Origin: Desulfobacteraceae bacterium
Lineage (GTDB): Bacteria > Desulfobacterota > Desulfobacteria > Desulfobacterales > Desulfobacteraceae
Assembly (NCBI GenBank): GCA_004796375.1
Contig: QZLA01000106.1
Coordinates: forward strand, 1-51,467
Reading direction: 5' to 3'
DNA length: 51,467 nt
Program-made: the position numbers and the translations under genes
Notes under the pieces: model-generated
Told to the model about the DNA's origin: nothing
Seen by the model: only the letters and a program-made list of their open reading frames with translations
Databases searched by the model: none
Shown here: positions 34,787 to 45,264 of the stretch, piece after piece
Position numbering within the stretch: position 1 is the first letter of the stretch
How the letters are laid out: every line of letters starts with the position of its first letter

Positions 34787-36478
34787 TCAAGCGAATTTTT
34801 TTTGTGTGTAGTACTGCTGGCCCATTGAAATGAGGTTGTTTACAAACATGTAAAGGACCAGTCCTGAGGAAAAGTTGATAAACAGGACGGTCATGAACAG
34901 GGGCATCAGCATCATCATTCTGGCCTGGGTGGGATCCCCCGCAGTGGGTGTCATTTTCTGCTGCAGGAAAAATGAGGCGCCCATCACCAAAGTCAGTACC
35001 GGGATTCCCGGCGGGTTGATAAAGGGAAGCGCGATGTCAAACAGGCGGTCCGGCGCGGAAAGGTCTGTGATCCACCCAATAAACGGGGCATGTCTCAACT
35101 CGATGGCAGAGTAAAGCATCCGGTACAAGGCAAAAAAGATGGGCATCTGGACCAGCATGGGCAGGCATCCACCGGCCGGGTTCACTTTATAGGTTTTGTA
35201 AAGGGACATCATCTCCTGGTTCATCCGCTGCTTATCATCCTTGTATTTTTCGCGGATCTCCATCATGAGCGGCTGAACCTTTTTCATTTCATTCATGGAC
35301 TTGTAACTTTTGGTGCCCAGGGGCCAGAACAATACCTTGATGATAATGGTCAGCAGGATAATGGCCACCCCATAATTGGGGATCACCCCATGGATATAAT
35401 TCATCAGCATGAGCAGGGGCTTGGCCAGGAAAGTGAACCATCCGAAGTTGACGGCTTTGGTCATGAACTGGTTATATTCGGACAGGACTCTCAGGCTTTT
35501 GGGGCCCATGTAGAGGTCAAACGAGTAGGCTGCCTGCTTTCCCGGATCAATCCGCTCCATGGGAACCGCCAGCTTGCTGGTAACGATATTGTCCTCATAT
35601 GCGAGTTTGACCAGCCCGTCCACAGGGGTTTTGGGGACCACCATCTTGACAAAATAGCGGTCTGTATAGCCGGCCCAGGCAACAGACCCGTTATAGGTGC
35701 TTTTGTCCTCGATATCCTTGGGTTTGATCTCTTTGAGTTCATCATTCAGGTAGGCAATGGGACCGGTGAAGGCGAAGCGGGCCTGTTTGGCAATCTCTTC
35801 ATCAAAATATTCATCAACACCGATAGCCAGGGTATCTTTGATGGCTCTTGACGACCCGTTCTGGACCACAATTTCACAGTTGATCAGGTAGGAATCGGCT
35901 GAAAAGGTGAGGATCTTCCTGATGATAATACCATCCGGGGACTGCCAGGCAAAATCAAGGGTTCTGGTTCCGCCGGACAGGTCGATTTGAGATGGGAGTG
36001 TCTCCTGGGTTTTGAACACGGCGGTGTCAAGCCCGGGAAGTCCGGCCCCTTCAAAACTGATACCGAACAGACCGCTGGAAAGCTGCTGGGATACCACCTC
36101 CTTCAGCGGAGATCCATTTTCCTGGCTTTCCTTGAACTGCCTGAGCGTCAAACTGTCTATCCTGGCCTGGTACTCTGAAAGGACGGCATCATACAGCGGG
36201 GTGGAAATGGTAGTGGTGTTGTAATTGGCGCTGCCGGCCGCAGGCGTGTCTGCAGGGACAGGGATTGACCCGCTGCCGGACTGGTAGTCCGAAATAGCGG
36301 ACCCGGGTTGGTTGGGTTGGGCACTGTCGGTAATCGCTGGCTGCTCAGTCTGAGCACCGCCGGGCGTTTCATTCTCCGGTGTGGTTGTCGGCTGCGGCGG
36401 CGGAAATAATACATTCCATCCGAAAAGTACCGCCACAGAGAGAACAATTGCCAGAATTAACCGTTGTTGCTCACTCAT
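34787..36478 (-). CDS. yidC: Membrane protein insertase YidC
   Basis: The 563-residue protein has an N-terminal membrane helix (ILAIVLSVAVLFGWNVLF), a Pro/Thr-rich linker, the large periplasmic domain typical of Gram-negative YidC (about 80-340), and the C-terminal 60-kDa insertase domain with about five helices, including NYGVAIILLTIIIKVLFWPLG. It inserts and folds inner-membrane proteins alone or with SecYEG. AGGAGAG precedes the ATG. Long periplasmic domain and length match proteobacterial YidC. Confidence 0.96.
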   Translation of the reverse strand: MSEQQRLILAIVLSVAVLFGWNVLFPPPQPTTTPENETPGGAQTEQPAITDSAQPNQPGSAISDYQSGSGSIPVPADTPAAGSANYNTTTISTPLYDAVLSEYQARIDSLTLRQFKESQENGSPLKEVVSQQLSSGLFGISFEGAGLPGLDTAVFKTQETLPSQIDLSGGTRTLDFAWQSPDGIIIRKILTFSADSYLINCEIVVQNGSSRAIKDTLAIGVDEYFDEEIAKQARFAFTGPIAYLNDELKEIKPKDIEDKSTYNGSVAWAGYTDRYFVKMVVPKTPVDGLVKLAYEDNIVTSKLAVPMERIDPGKQAAYSFDLYMGPKSLRVLSEYNQFMTKAVNFGWFTFLAKPLLMLMNYIHGVIPNYGVAIILLTIIIKVLFWPLGTKSYKSMNEMKKVQPLMMEIREKYKDDKQRMNQEMMSLYKTYKVNPAGGCLPMLVQMPIFFALYRMLYSAIELRHAPFIGWITDLSAPDRLFDIALPFINPPGIPVLTLVMGASFFLQQKMTPTAGDPTQARMMMLMPLFMTVLFINFSSGLVLYMFVNNLISMGQQYYTQKKFA

Positions 36479-36556
36479 TTTCTCTCCTAAGTCTGATAAT
36501 ACAAGTCAAGGCACTTAAAAGGAAATACGCGGTAACAAATAAACGGGATTCAAGAC

Positions 36557-36769
36557 TTAGGGTACGGGATCGACTCCACCAGGATTAAAGGGGTGACATT
36601 TTACAATCCGCCTGACGGCAAGGGCAAAGCCTTTGATGCTGCCGTGTTTTTCAACAGCCAAAAAGGCGTATTCCGAACAGGAGGGAAAAAACCTGCAGTT
36701 CCTTCCTGTAAGGGGGGATATAACAATTTGATAAAATTTAATACATATGAGAATTAACGTTTTGAGCAT
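36557..36769 (-). CDS. yidD: Membrane protein insertion efficiency factor YidD
   Basis: The 70-residue protein shows the YidD signature [11 protein letters not shown] with a preceding amphipathic helix and HPFNPGG near the end. The ATG at 36769 overlaps the rnpA stop (TGATG), so translation is coupled. It helps YidC-dependent insertion. Length and position are as usual between rnpA and yidC. Confidence 0.95.
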   Translation of the reverse strand: MLKTLILICIKFYQIVISPLTGRNCRFFPSCSEYAFLAVEKHGSIKGFALAVRRIVKCHPFNPGGVDPVP

Positions 36770-37116
36770 CAAATATTTTCAATTCGGTTAAATAATTTAT
36801 CAAGTTCAGCTATAATCTGGCTGTTGGACAAGGTGGCCAGGCCCTTTTTTCCGATGATATTTATGTCCTTATTCCCTGTGATCGAATCTTTCCTGTGTCT
36901 GAAATCTTCTCTTAAAAGTCTTTTGATCCGGTTTCTTGTTACTGCATTTCCAACTTTTTTTGATACGGTGATTCCAATTCGATTGTTTTTCGTATCTGTG
37001 TCTAATACGGCAGCAATAAAAAAGTGTGTGTGTACCTTTTTTCCTTGTGTTGAAAGTTTAATAAATTGAGCTCTTTTTAAGAGTCTTGCCGTTTTGGGGA
37101 AAGCGTATTTGCTCAA
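36769..37116 (-). CDS. rnpA: Ribonuclease P protein component RnpA
   Basis: The 115-residue protein has [13 protein letters not shown] at the start and the RNR signature [18 protein letters not shown] near residues 53-70, both hallmarks of RnpA. It binds RNase P RNA and helps cleave pre-tRNA leaders. The start codon is TTG at 37116, fixed by alignment to family starts because no ATG occurs nearby; the ribosome site is weak. Its stop overlaps the yidD start. Confidence 0.93.
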   Translation of the reverse strand: MSKYAFPKTARLLKRAQFIKLSTQGKKVHTHFFIAAVLDTDTKNNRIGITVSKKVGNAVTRNRIKRLLREDFRHRKDSITGNKDINIIGKKGLATLSNSQIIAELDKLFNRIENI

Positions 37117-37133
37117 TAATTATAACCTGAAAC

Positions 37134-37268
37134 TTAAGCGGACAGTTTTTTTCTTCCTTTTGCTCTGCGTGCATTAATCACCCGTCTTCCGCCGGCGGTT
37201 GACATTCTTTTCAAAAATCCGTGTTTTCTGCTGCGTTTCCGTTTGCTTGGCTGAAATGTTCTTTTCAT
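37134..37268 (-). CDS. rpmH: Ribosomal protein bL34
   Basis: A 44-residue, highly basic protein ([20 protein letters not shown] at the start, then [24 protein letters not shown]) that matches bL34 throughout. The ATG at 37268 has AAGGA about 11 bases upstream, and the stop is at 37134-37136, 17 bases before rnpA. It is a component of the large ribosomal subunit and heads this operon. Confidence 0.97.
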   Translation of the reverse strand: MKRTFQPSKRKRSRKHGFLKRMSTAGGRRVINARRAKGRKKLSA

Positions 37269-37338
37269 AAGATTAACAATCCTTCATACATATTGGTTCT
37301 AATGAGCAATTTATAATACAACCTACAATAAACATTAA

Positions 37339-37367
37339 ATATTAGTCTAAATTTTTAAGAAAGTCAA
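37339..37367 (-). promoter_or_regulatory. Sigma70-type promoter of the rpmH-rnpA-yidD-yidC operon
   Basis: On the minus strand TTGACT (37362-37367), a 17-base spacer and TAATAT (37339-37344) lie 71 bases upstream of the rpmH ATG. Both hexamers are close to consensus, and the spacer length is ideal. It is the clearest promoter in the window and fits a highly expressed ribosomal protein gene. Confidence 0.7.
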
Positions 37368-37406
37368 GATATCCCGGGTTTCAAATTGCCGTGACCGGTT
37401 CAAGGA

Positions 37407-38972
37407 CTATGAGATGGACTCGAAAATGTGGTACTCCTCGATATGATAATGGGGTTCCGGATAGATGGCAATGGGTTTGGAAAACCGGTTTTCCAGCGAT
37501 GAGATCAGGTGCTTTTCCTCGCCATGAAGCAGTCTGGCAATCTCCGGATGAACCTTGACTGTAAACCGGTTTCCCATAATATCCCCGGCTTCGGTGACCA
37601 GATCCCTGTAAATTTTGTGGCAGATTGATTTGCCCGACAGCAGCATTCCGTCACCGTTGCAGTAAAAACAGGCTTCGCACAGGGTGCGGGTGAGGTTTCT
37701 TCTGATTCTCTTCCGGGTCATCTGAACCAGCCCCAGTTCGGTCAGCGGGAGAATATTGGTCTGGCTTTTGTCTTTTTTCATGGCCTCGTTCAACCCGGAC
37801 ATCACCTTTTCCTTGTGCTGGTCCTTTTTCATATCGATAAAATCGATAATGATAATGCCGCCGATATTCCTGAGCCGGATCTGGTATGAGATCTCCTTGA
37901 CCGCTTCAAGGTTGGTTTTTAGGATGGTTTCCTCAAAGTTGTGTTTACCCACATACCGGCCGGTATTCACATCAATGGCCACCAGGGCCTCGGTTTGTTC
38001 AATCACAATGTATCCACCGGACTTGAGCCATACCTTTTTTTTCAAGGCCCTGGCCACATCACCCTCGATATTGTAGGCATCAAAGATCGACTCCCTGCCG
38101 CTGTATAGCTCCACGGACAATCCCACATCCGGCATGAATTTTTTCAAAAAGGTCTGCACATTCTCATATTCATCCCTGGAGTCGATGATCAGTTTGTCCG
38201 CTTCATTGGCCAGAAGATCCCGGACTGCACGGTAGGTGATGGTCAGGTCCCGGTAGATTAATGAGGGGGCGGAGGTGACTTTGCTTTTCTGCAGGATATC
38301 TTCCCAGGTCTTGCTCAGAAAGGAGATCTCTTTTTTCAGGGCATCTTCCTGGATCCCCTCGGCAGCAGTCCTGAAGATATAGCCGAAATCGTTTTCCCGA
38401 ATGGAGAGCAAAAGCTCCTTGAGGCGGGAGCGCTCGGCATCATTTTCAATCCGCTTGGAGATACCGATATGATCAACGGTGGGCATCAGCACCATATATC
38501 GGCCGGCCAGGGAGATATGGGTGGTGATTCTCGGACCTTTTGACCCGATGGAGGATTTTGCAACCTGCACCAGGATCTCCTGGCCTTCCATGATCAGGTC
38601 TTCAATGGATTGTTCAGGCTTGAGACCCTTTTTCCAGGAGGTGTGATTTTTCTCAAGATTGGAGTTCTCCAGTTCTCCCTCCTCTTCCGAATCACTGTCA
38701 TCATCCGGCTCCTGCTCAAATTGCTTGACCATCTTGTGGCTGGTATCATCCAGGACGTCATCCACATACAGGAATGCGGCCTGGTTGAATCCGATATCCA
38801 CAAATGCGGCCTGCATGCCGGGCAGCACCCGCTGTACCTTGCCTTTATAGATATTTCCGGCAATGCTGGTTTCATCCTCCCGTTCGATAAACAGCTCTGC
38901 AATGGTTCCGTTCTCCAGCAGGGCGACACGGGTTTCATGTCTGGCAGTATTCACAACAAGTTCTTTGAGCAT
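37407..38972 (-). CDS. rng: Ribonuclease G / RNase E family endoribonuclease
   Basis: The 521-residue protein has an S1 RNA-binding domain (about 37-125) interrupted by an acidic insert (DDDSDSEEEGELE near 90-105), then the RNase H-like and DNase I-like catalytic parts, with DVNTGRYVGKHNFEETIL and IIIIDFIDM carrying the two metal-binding aspartates, and a CEACFYC zinc-link. Its size fits RNase G rather than RNase E, as no long C-terminal scaffold is present. It processes rRNA and degrades mRNA. The ATG follows the radical SAM stop after one base. Confidence 0.93.
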   Translation of the reverse strand: MLKELVVNTARHETRVALLENGTIAELFIEREDETSIAGNIYKGKVQRVLPGMQAAFVDIGFNQAAFLYVDDVLDDTSHKMVKQFEQEPDDDSDSEEEGELENSNLEKNHTSWKKGLKPEQSIEDLIMEGQEILVQVAKSSIGSKGPRITTHISLAGRYMVLMPTVDHIGISKRIENDAERSRLKELLLSIRENDFGYIFRTAAEGIQEDALKKEISFLSKTWEDILQKSKVTSAPSLIYRDLTITYRAVRDLLANEADKLIIDSRDEYENVQTFLKKFMPDVGLSVELYSGRESIFDAYNIEGDVARALKKKVWLKSGGYIVIEQTEALVAIDVNTGRYVGKHNFEETILKTNLEAVKEISYQIRLRNIGGIIIIDFIDMKKDQHKEKVMSGLNEAMKKDKSQTNILPLTELGLVQMTRKRIRRNLTRTLCEACFYCNGDGMLLSGKSICHKIYRDLVTEAGDIMGNRFTVKVHPEIARLLHGEEKHLISSLENRFSKPIAIYPEPHYHIEEYHIFESIS

Positions 38973-38973
38973 T

Positions 38974-41487
<2,514 letters not shown>

Positions 41488-41523
41488 GATAGTGACATTC
41501 AAACTATTGTAATTAATAAAAAT

Positions 41524-41553
41524 TTGGATAAACCAAATTTATCATTATATTAT
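41524..41553 (+). promoter_or_regulatory. Possible promoter for asnS
   Basis: TTGGAT (41524-41529), 18 bases, TATTAT (41548-41553) in the AT-rich 84-base region between the divergent radical SAM and asnS genes. The implied leader would be only about 12 bases, so confidence is low. Confidence 0.3.
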
Positions 41554-41571
41554 TTTTAACGGGAAAACGCA

Positions 41572-42951
41572 ATGAAAAGAGCTAAGATCGATGCACTGCT
41601 GGCCTCTGACATGCCCCTGGATCAGGTTTGTATCAAGGGGTGGGTTCGGACGAAACGGGACTCAAAAACCTTCTCCTTTCTTGAAATCAACGATGGTTCC
41701 TGTCTGGCCAACATCCAGGTCATTGCAAATGAGGATCTTGAGAATTACGATGACGTGGTTAAGGCGACCACCGGATCATCCCTGAGTATCCGGGGAAAAA
41801 TGATTGAATCCCCGGGAAAGGGCCAAAAATACGAAATACAGGCCAGCCATATTAAAATTTACAATGTGGCGCCGGATAATTATCCGTTACAGAAGAAGCG
41901 CCACTCTGATGAGTTTTTGAGAACCATTGCCCATTTAAGGCCGAGGACCAATAAATTCGGGGCGGCGTTCAGGATCCGTTCGGAGATTGCCTGGGCCATT
42001 CATCAGTTCTACCACGAAAAGGGGTTCAGGTACCTGAATACCCCCCTGATCACAGGTTCCGACTGCGAAGGGGCCGGAGAAATGTTCCGGGTGACCGCCC
42101 TTGACCCGGCCCTGGTACAAAAGCTAGGCAAGATGGATTTCGAACAGGATTTTTTCGGCCAGGAGGCCAATCTCACCGTTTCCGGCCAGCTCTCTGCCGA
42201 GATGTTTGCCCTGGCCCTTGGCGATGTATACACCTTCGGCCCCACCTTCAGGGCGGAGAATTCAAACACCAGCCGTCATGTGGCTGAGTTCTGGATGTTA
42301 GAACCGGAAATGGCCTTCTGCGACCTTGAGGACAACATGGATCATGGGGAGGAGTTGGTCAAATACCTGGTTAATCACGTCCGGAACAACTGTGAGCAGG
42401 ATCTGAACCTGTTTTCCAAATTTGTGGATAAATCCCTGCCCGGCCTTCTGGACACACTGGTGAATACAACCTTTGAGCGGGTCACGTATTCAAAAGCGAT
42501 TGAGATACTCAAGGCATCCAAGAAGCATTTTGAATATGAGGTGTCATACGGCCTGGATCTTCAAAGTGAACATGAGCGCTTTCTGGCAGAGGAGTACTTT
42601 AAGAAGCCGGTATTTCTCACGGATTATCCCAAGACCATCAAGCCCTTTTACATGCGGATGAACGACGACAATGAAACCGTTGCGGCCGTGGATCTTCTGG
42701 TCCCGCGGATCGGTGAGCTGATCGGCGGCAGCCAGCGTGAAGAGCGTCTCGAGGTCCTGGAAGGCCGCATGGATGAAATGGATCTGCCCAAAGAGGATTA
42801 CTGGTGGTACCTGGAATCCAGACGATATGGTTCGGTTCCCCACGCCGGATTCGGCATGGGGTTCGAGCGGTTTATCATGCTGGTCACCGGAATTACCAAT
42901 ATCCGGGACGTGATTCCGTTCCCAAGAACCCCGGGCAGCATTGAATTCTAA
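41572..42951 (+). CDS. asnS: Asparaginyl-tRNA synthetase
   Basis: The 459-residue protein has an N-terminal OB-fold anticodon-binding domain (KGWVRTKRDSKTFSFLEINDG) and a class II catalytic core: GSDCEGAGEMF, motif 2 around TFRAENSNTSRHVAEFWMLEPE, and motif 3 GFGMGFERFIMLVTG. The length and motifs fit bacterial AsnS rather than AspS, so the organism has a direct asparagine charging route. It starts with ATG after a weak GGGAAA site. Confidence 0.95.
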   Translation: MKRAKIDALLASDMPLDQVCIKGWVRTKRDSKTFSFLEINDGSCLANIQVIANEDLENYDDVVKATTGSSLSIRGKMIESPGKGQKYEIQASHIKIYNVAPDNYPLQKKRHSDEFLRTIAHLRPRTNKFGAAFRIRSEIAWAIHQFYHEKGFRYLNTPLITGSDCEGAGEMFRVTALDPALVQKLGKMDFEQDFFGQEANLTVSGQLSAEMFALALGDVYTFGPTFRAENSNTSRHVAEFWMLEPEMAFCDLEDNMDHGEELVKYLVNHVRNNCEQDLNLFSKFVDKSLPGLLDTLVNTTFERVTYSKAIEILKASKKHFEYEVSYGLDLQSEHERFLAEEYFKKPVFLTDYPKTIKPFYMRMNDDNETVAAVDLLVPRIGELIGGSQREERLEVLEGRMDEMDLPKEDYWWYLESRRYGSVPHAGFGMGFERFIMLVTGITNIRDVIPFPRTPGSIEF

Positions 42952-43180
42952 GCGACATATTTCACTTCGCTTTGGAAAATCATCTGAACCGTTAATCATT
43001 CCCGGACAGGAGGCAGTACTCAACCCGTTCCCGGTTGAAGAAAGCATTGAAAAACAGGATTCTTCTAAGACGTTGGCCGCGTGCCTGCCTGACCTGTTAG
43101 CGGACGCCGCCAACATCCGTATCGCTGTGGCCGGGAAAACCATCGCGTTTATGGAGAATACCAGCCTGCTGACCCGGTAA
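42941..43180 (+). CDS. Possible small protein after asnS, uncertain
   Basis: A 79-codon frame opens with TTG inside the end of asnS and ends 51 bases before the thioesterase. It encodes a basic N-terminus followed by PGQEAVLNPFPVEES and a hydrophobic-helical end (IRIAVAGKTIAF). No ribosome site or known family supports it. If it is not coding, positions 42952-43231 hold nothing I recognise. Confidence 0.25.
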   Translation: MNSKRHISLRFGKSSEPLIIPGQEAVLNPFPVEESIEKQDSSKTLAACLPDLLADAANIRIAVAGKTIAFMENTSLLTR

Positions 43181-43231
43181 GCCATCTGGATGAAAATAGA
43201 CGGAACTTGATAAAGGAAACAGGAATATATT

Positions 43232-43657
43232 ATGGAAACAAAGATAAAGGTCAGGGGATACCACACCGATTTATACCAGCATGTCAACAACGCAAGGTAT
43301 TTGGAATTTTTAGAGGAGGGCCGCTGGCAGCTTTTGGAGGATCATTTGAAAATCGATGATTTCATCCACAAGGGCTGGTTTTTTTACGTGGTCAATATTA
43401 ATATCTCCTATAAAAGCCAGGCCAGGGTCAATGATACCGTCGTGGTCAGGTCCGGGCTTGATAGAATCGGCAATAAAAGCGCGGTCATCCGTCAGCAGGT
43501 GATCAATGAAACCACGGGGGCACTGTGTGTCGATGCGGATGTCACATTTGTCATCGCAGGGCTTGACCAGAAACCCCTGGTATTTGAAGGTGAGCTCAAA
43601 GAGGTGATTGAGCGGCTGCCTGAAATCGAAAACCGTCAAGAACAAAACGGGATATAA
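43232..43657 (+). CDS. YbgC-like acyl-CoA thioesterase (hotdog fold)
   Basis: The 141-residue protein has the 4HBT hotdog pattern: YHTDLYQHVNNARYLEFLEEGRW near the start, with the catalytic Asp and HVNN motif, and a long central helix followed by strands. It hydrolyses acyl- or hydroxybenzoyl-CoA-type thioesters; the specific substrate is not readable. It follows asnS and its stop is 2 bases before the HisHF start, so the pair is probably co-transcribed. It is not closely related in sequence to the two hotdog domains of the polyketide synthase. Confidence 0.85.
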   Translation: METKIKVRGYHTDLYQHVNNARYLEFLEEGRWQLLEDHLKIDDFIHKGWFFYVVNINISYKSQARVNDTVVVRSGLDRIGNKSAVIRQQVINETTGALCVDADVTFVIAGLDQKPLVFEGELKEVIERLPEIENRQEQNGI

Positions 43658-43659
43658 GA

Positions 43660-45240
43660 ATGATAACACTATTGGACTATGGTGCGGGAAACGTCAGAAG
43701 TGTAACCAATGCACTTGAAAAACTGGGTCAAAAGGTCACACCCGTGACCTGTGCTGAAGATATTTTAAACGCGGAAAAACTCTTGTTCCCCGGTGTTGGA
43801 AATTACGAGACCATGATCCAGATCCTCAATACCAAGGGGTATATTGAACCTCTGCGTCAATATCTGGCCCAGGACCGTCCTTTTCTGGGGATCTGTCTGG
43901 GGCTTCACGCCCTGTTTGAGGGCAGTGAAGAGGATGATTCCGACCATGAAAGCTTAGGTGTGTTCAAAGGCCGGGTCAAACGGTTTGTCACTGATCTGTC
44001 CGTTCCCCATATCGGGTGGAGCGGTGTCAATATTCACCAGGACAGCCCCATGTTTAACGGAATCGAATCGGGTAATAAGTTTTACTTTGTGCACTCCTAT
44101 CATGTGGTGCCTGAGGATGCGTCAATTATTCTGACCACCACCTCCTACGGCAATGATTTTGTCAGTGCCGTCCAGAAGGGCAACATCATCGGAACCCAGT
44201 TCCATCCTGAAAAGAGCGGGCCTTCCGGTATCCGGCTGCTGGAAAATTTTGTTTCCGCAAGCCCGCTGACGTCAAGGCCCAGAAATATATCCCGGGGTAG
44301 CGGACTGGCCAAACGGATTATCGCCTGCCTGGATGTGCGTGCCAATGACCAGGGAGATCTTGTTGTGACCAAGGGGGATCAATACGATGTCAGGGAAAAG
44401 GGGGATGTCAGGAACCTGGGCAAACCGGTTGCTCTGGCCAAGCGGTATTATGAAGACGGGGCCGATGAGATTACTTTTCTGAATATTACCGGTTTCAGGG
44501 ACTTTCCCCTGGAAGATCTTCCCATGATCCAGGTGCTCAAGGAAACATCGAAGCAGGTGTTTGTACCCTTGACCATCGGCGGCGGAATTCGCGATTACAC
44601 CGACAGCAGCGGAAAGTATTACTCGGCCCTTGATGTGGCAGCCCAGTATTTTCGATCCGGGGCGGATAAGGTGTCCATCGGCAGTGACGCCGTTTATATT
44701 GCCATGGATTATCTTAAAACCGGTAAAAAAACCGGTACCAGTGCCATTGAAACCATTTCACGGGTCTATGGCAACCAGGCCGTGGTGATCTCCATCGATC
44801 CCAAGCGGGTGTATGTGAATCATCCGGATGACGCACCGGATCACCGGGTCATTGAAACCCGGCTTCCAGGTCCCGGGGGTGAAACATACTGCTGGTATCA
44901 GTGCACGGTCAAAGGGGGGAGGGAGACCCGGGATATTGATGCGGCGACCCTGGCACTGGCCTGCCAGGAGCTGGGCGCCGGAGAGATCCTTCTCAACTGC
45001 ATCGACAGGGACGGGACCAACTCAGGTTTTGATACCGAGCTGATCAACCTGGTCAGGGGGACGGTGTCCATCCCGGTGATCGCCTCTTCCGGTGCCGGGT
45101 GTGCCCAGCATTTTGATCAAGTATTCAAAGAGACCGATGCTGAAGCAGCATTGGCGGCCGGAATTTTTCACCGGAAGGAGGTTCCCATCCAGGCGGTGAA
45201 GGCATTTTTATCCGGCCAAGCGGTGGAAATCCGATCATAG
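43660..45240 (+). CDS. hisHF: Fused imidazole glycerol phosphate synthase HisH-HisF, eukaryotic HIS7-like
   Basis: The 526-residue protein joins a class I glutamine amidotransferase (HisH, 1-205: GICLG with Cys79, and FHPEK with His182/Glu184) to a HisF cyclase barrel (218-526: ACLDV with Asp225, then SIDPKRVYV) by a short Ser/Arg/Gly-rich linker. Together they convert PRFAR and glutamine to IGP and AICAR in histidine synthesis. Most bacteria encode HisH and HisF separately. This protein has the insertions and motifs of the yeast and plant HIS7 type: QYDVREK, VPLTIGGGIRDYTDS, YFRSGADKVSIGSDAVY, YCWYQCTVKGGRE and LLNCIDRDGTNSG. No other histidine gene is adjacent. The ribosome site is weak. 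Confidence 0.93.
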   Translation: MITLLDYGAGNVRSVTNALEKLGQKVTPVTCAEDILNAEKLLFPGVGNYETMIQILNTKGYIEPLRQYLAQDRPFLGICLGLHALFEGSEEDDSDHESLGVFKGRVKRFVTDLSVPHIGWSGVNIHQDSPMFNGIESGNKFYFVHSYHVVPEDASIILTTTSYGNDFVSAVQKGNIIGTQFHPEKSGPSGIRLLENFVSASPLTSRPRNISRGSGLAKRIIACLDVRANDQGDLVVTKGDQYDVREKGDVRNLGKPVALAKRYYEDGADEITFLNITGFRDFPLEDLPMIQVLKETSKQVFVPLTIGGGIRDYTDSSGKYYSALDVAAQYFRSGADKVSIGSDAVYIAMDYLKTGKKTGTSAIETISRVYGNQAVVISIDPKRVYVNHPDDAPDHRVIETRLPGPGGETYCWYQCTVKGGRETRDIDAATLALACQELGAGEILLNCIDRDGTNSGFDTELINLVRGTVSIPVIASSGAGCAQHFDQVFKETDAEAALAAGIFHRKEVPIQAVKAFLSGQAVEIRS

Positions 45241-45264
45241 CTGCAGTTTCCGGGCAAAGGTGGA

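Noticed and set aside
35090-35851. 253-codon plus-strand frame opposite yidC
   Set aside because: yidC is unmistakable here; the other frame is a shadow.
37269-37406. Origin of replication next to rpmH
   Set aside because: The gap has AT-rich DNA but no DnaA boxes, and neither dnaA nor parAB is adjacent.
42544-43290. 248-codon minus-strand frame over the end of asnS
   Set aside because: It overlaps the asnS catalytic motif 3 region and a thioesterase start; no domain or ribosome site is visible.
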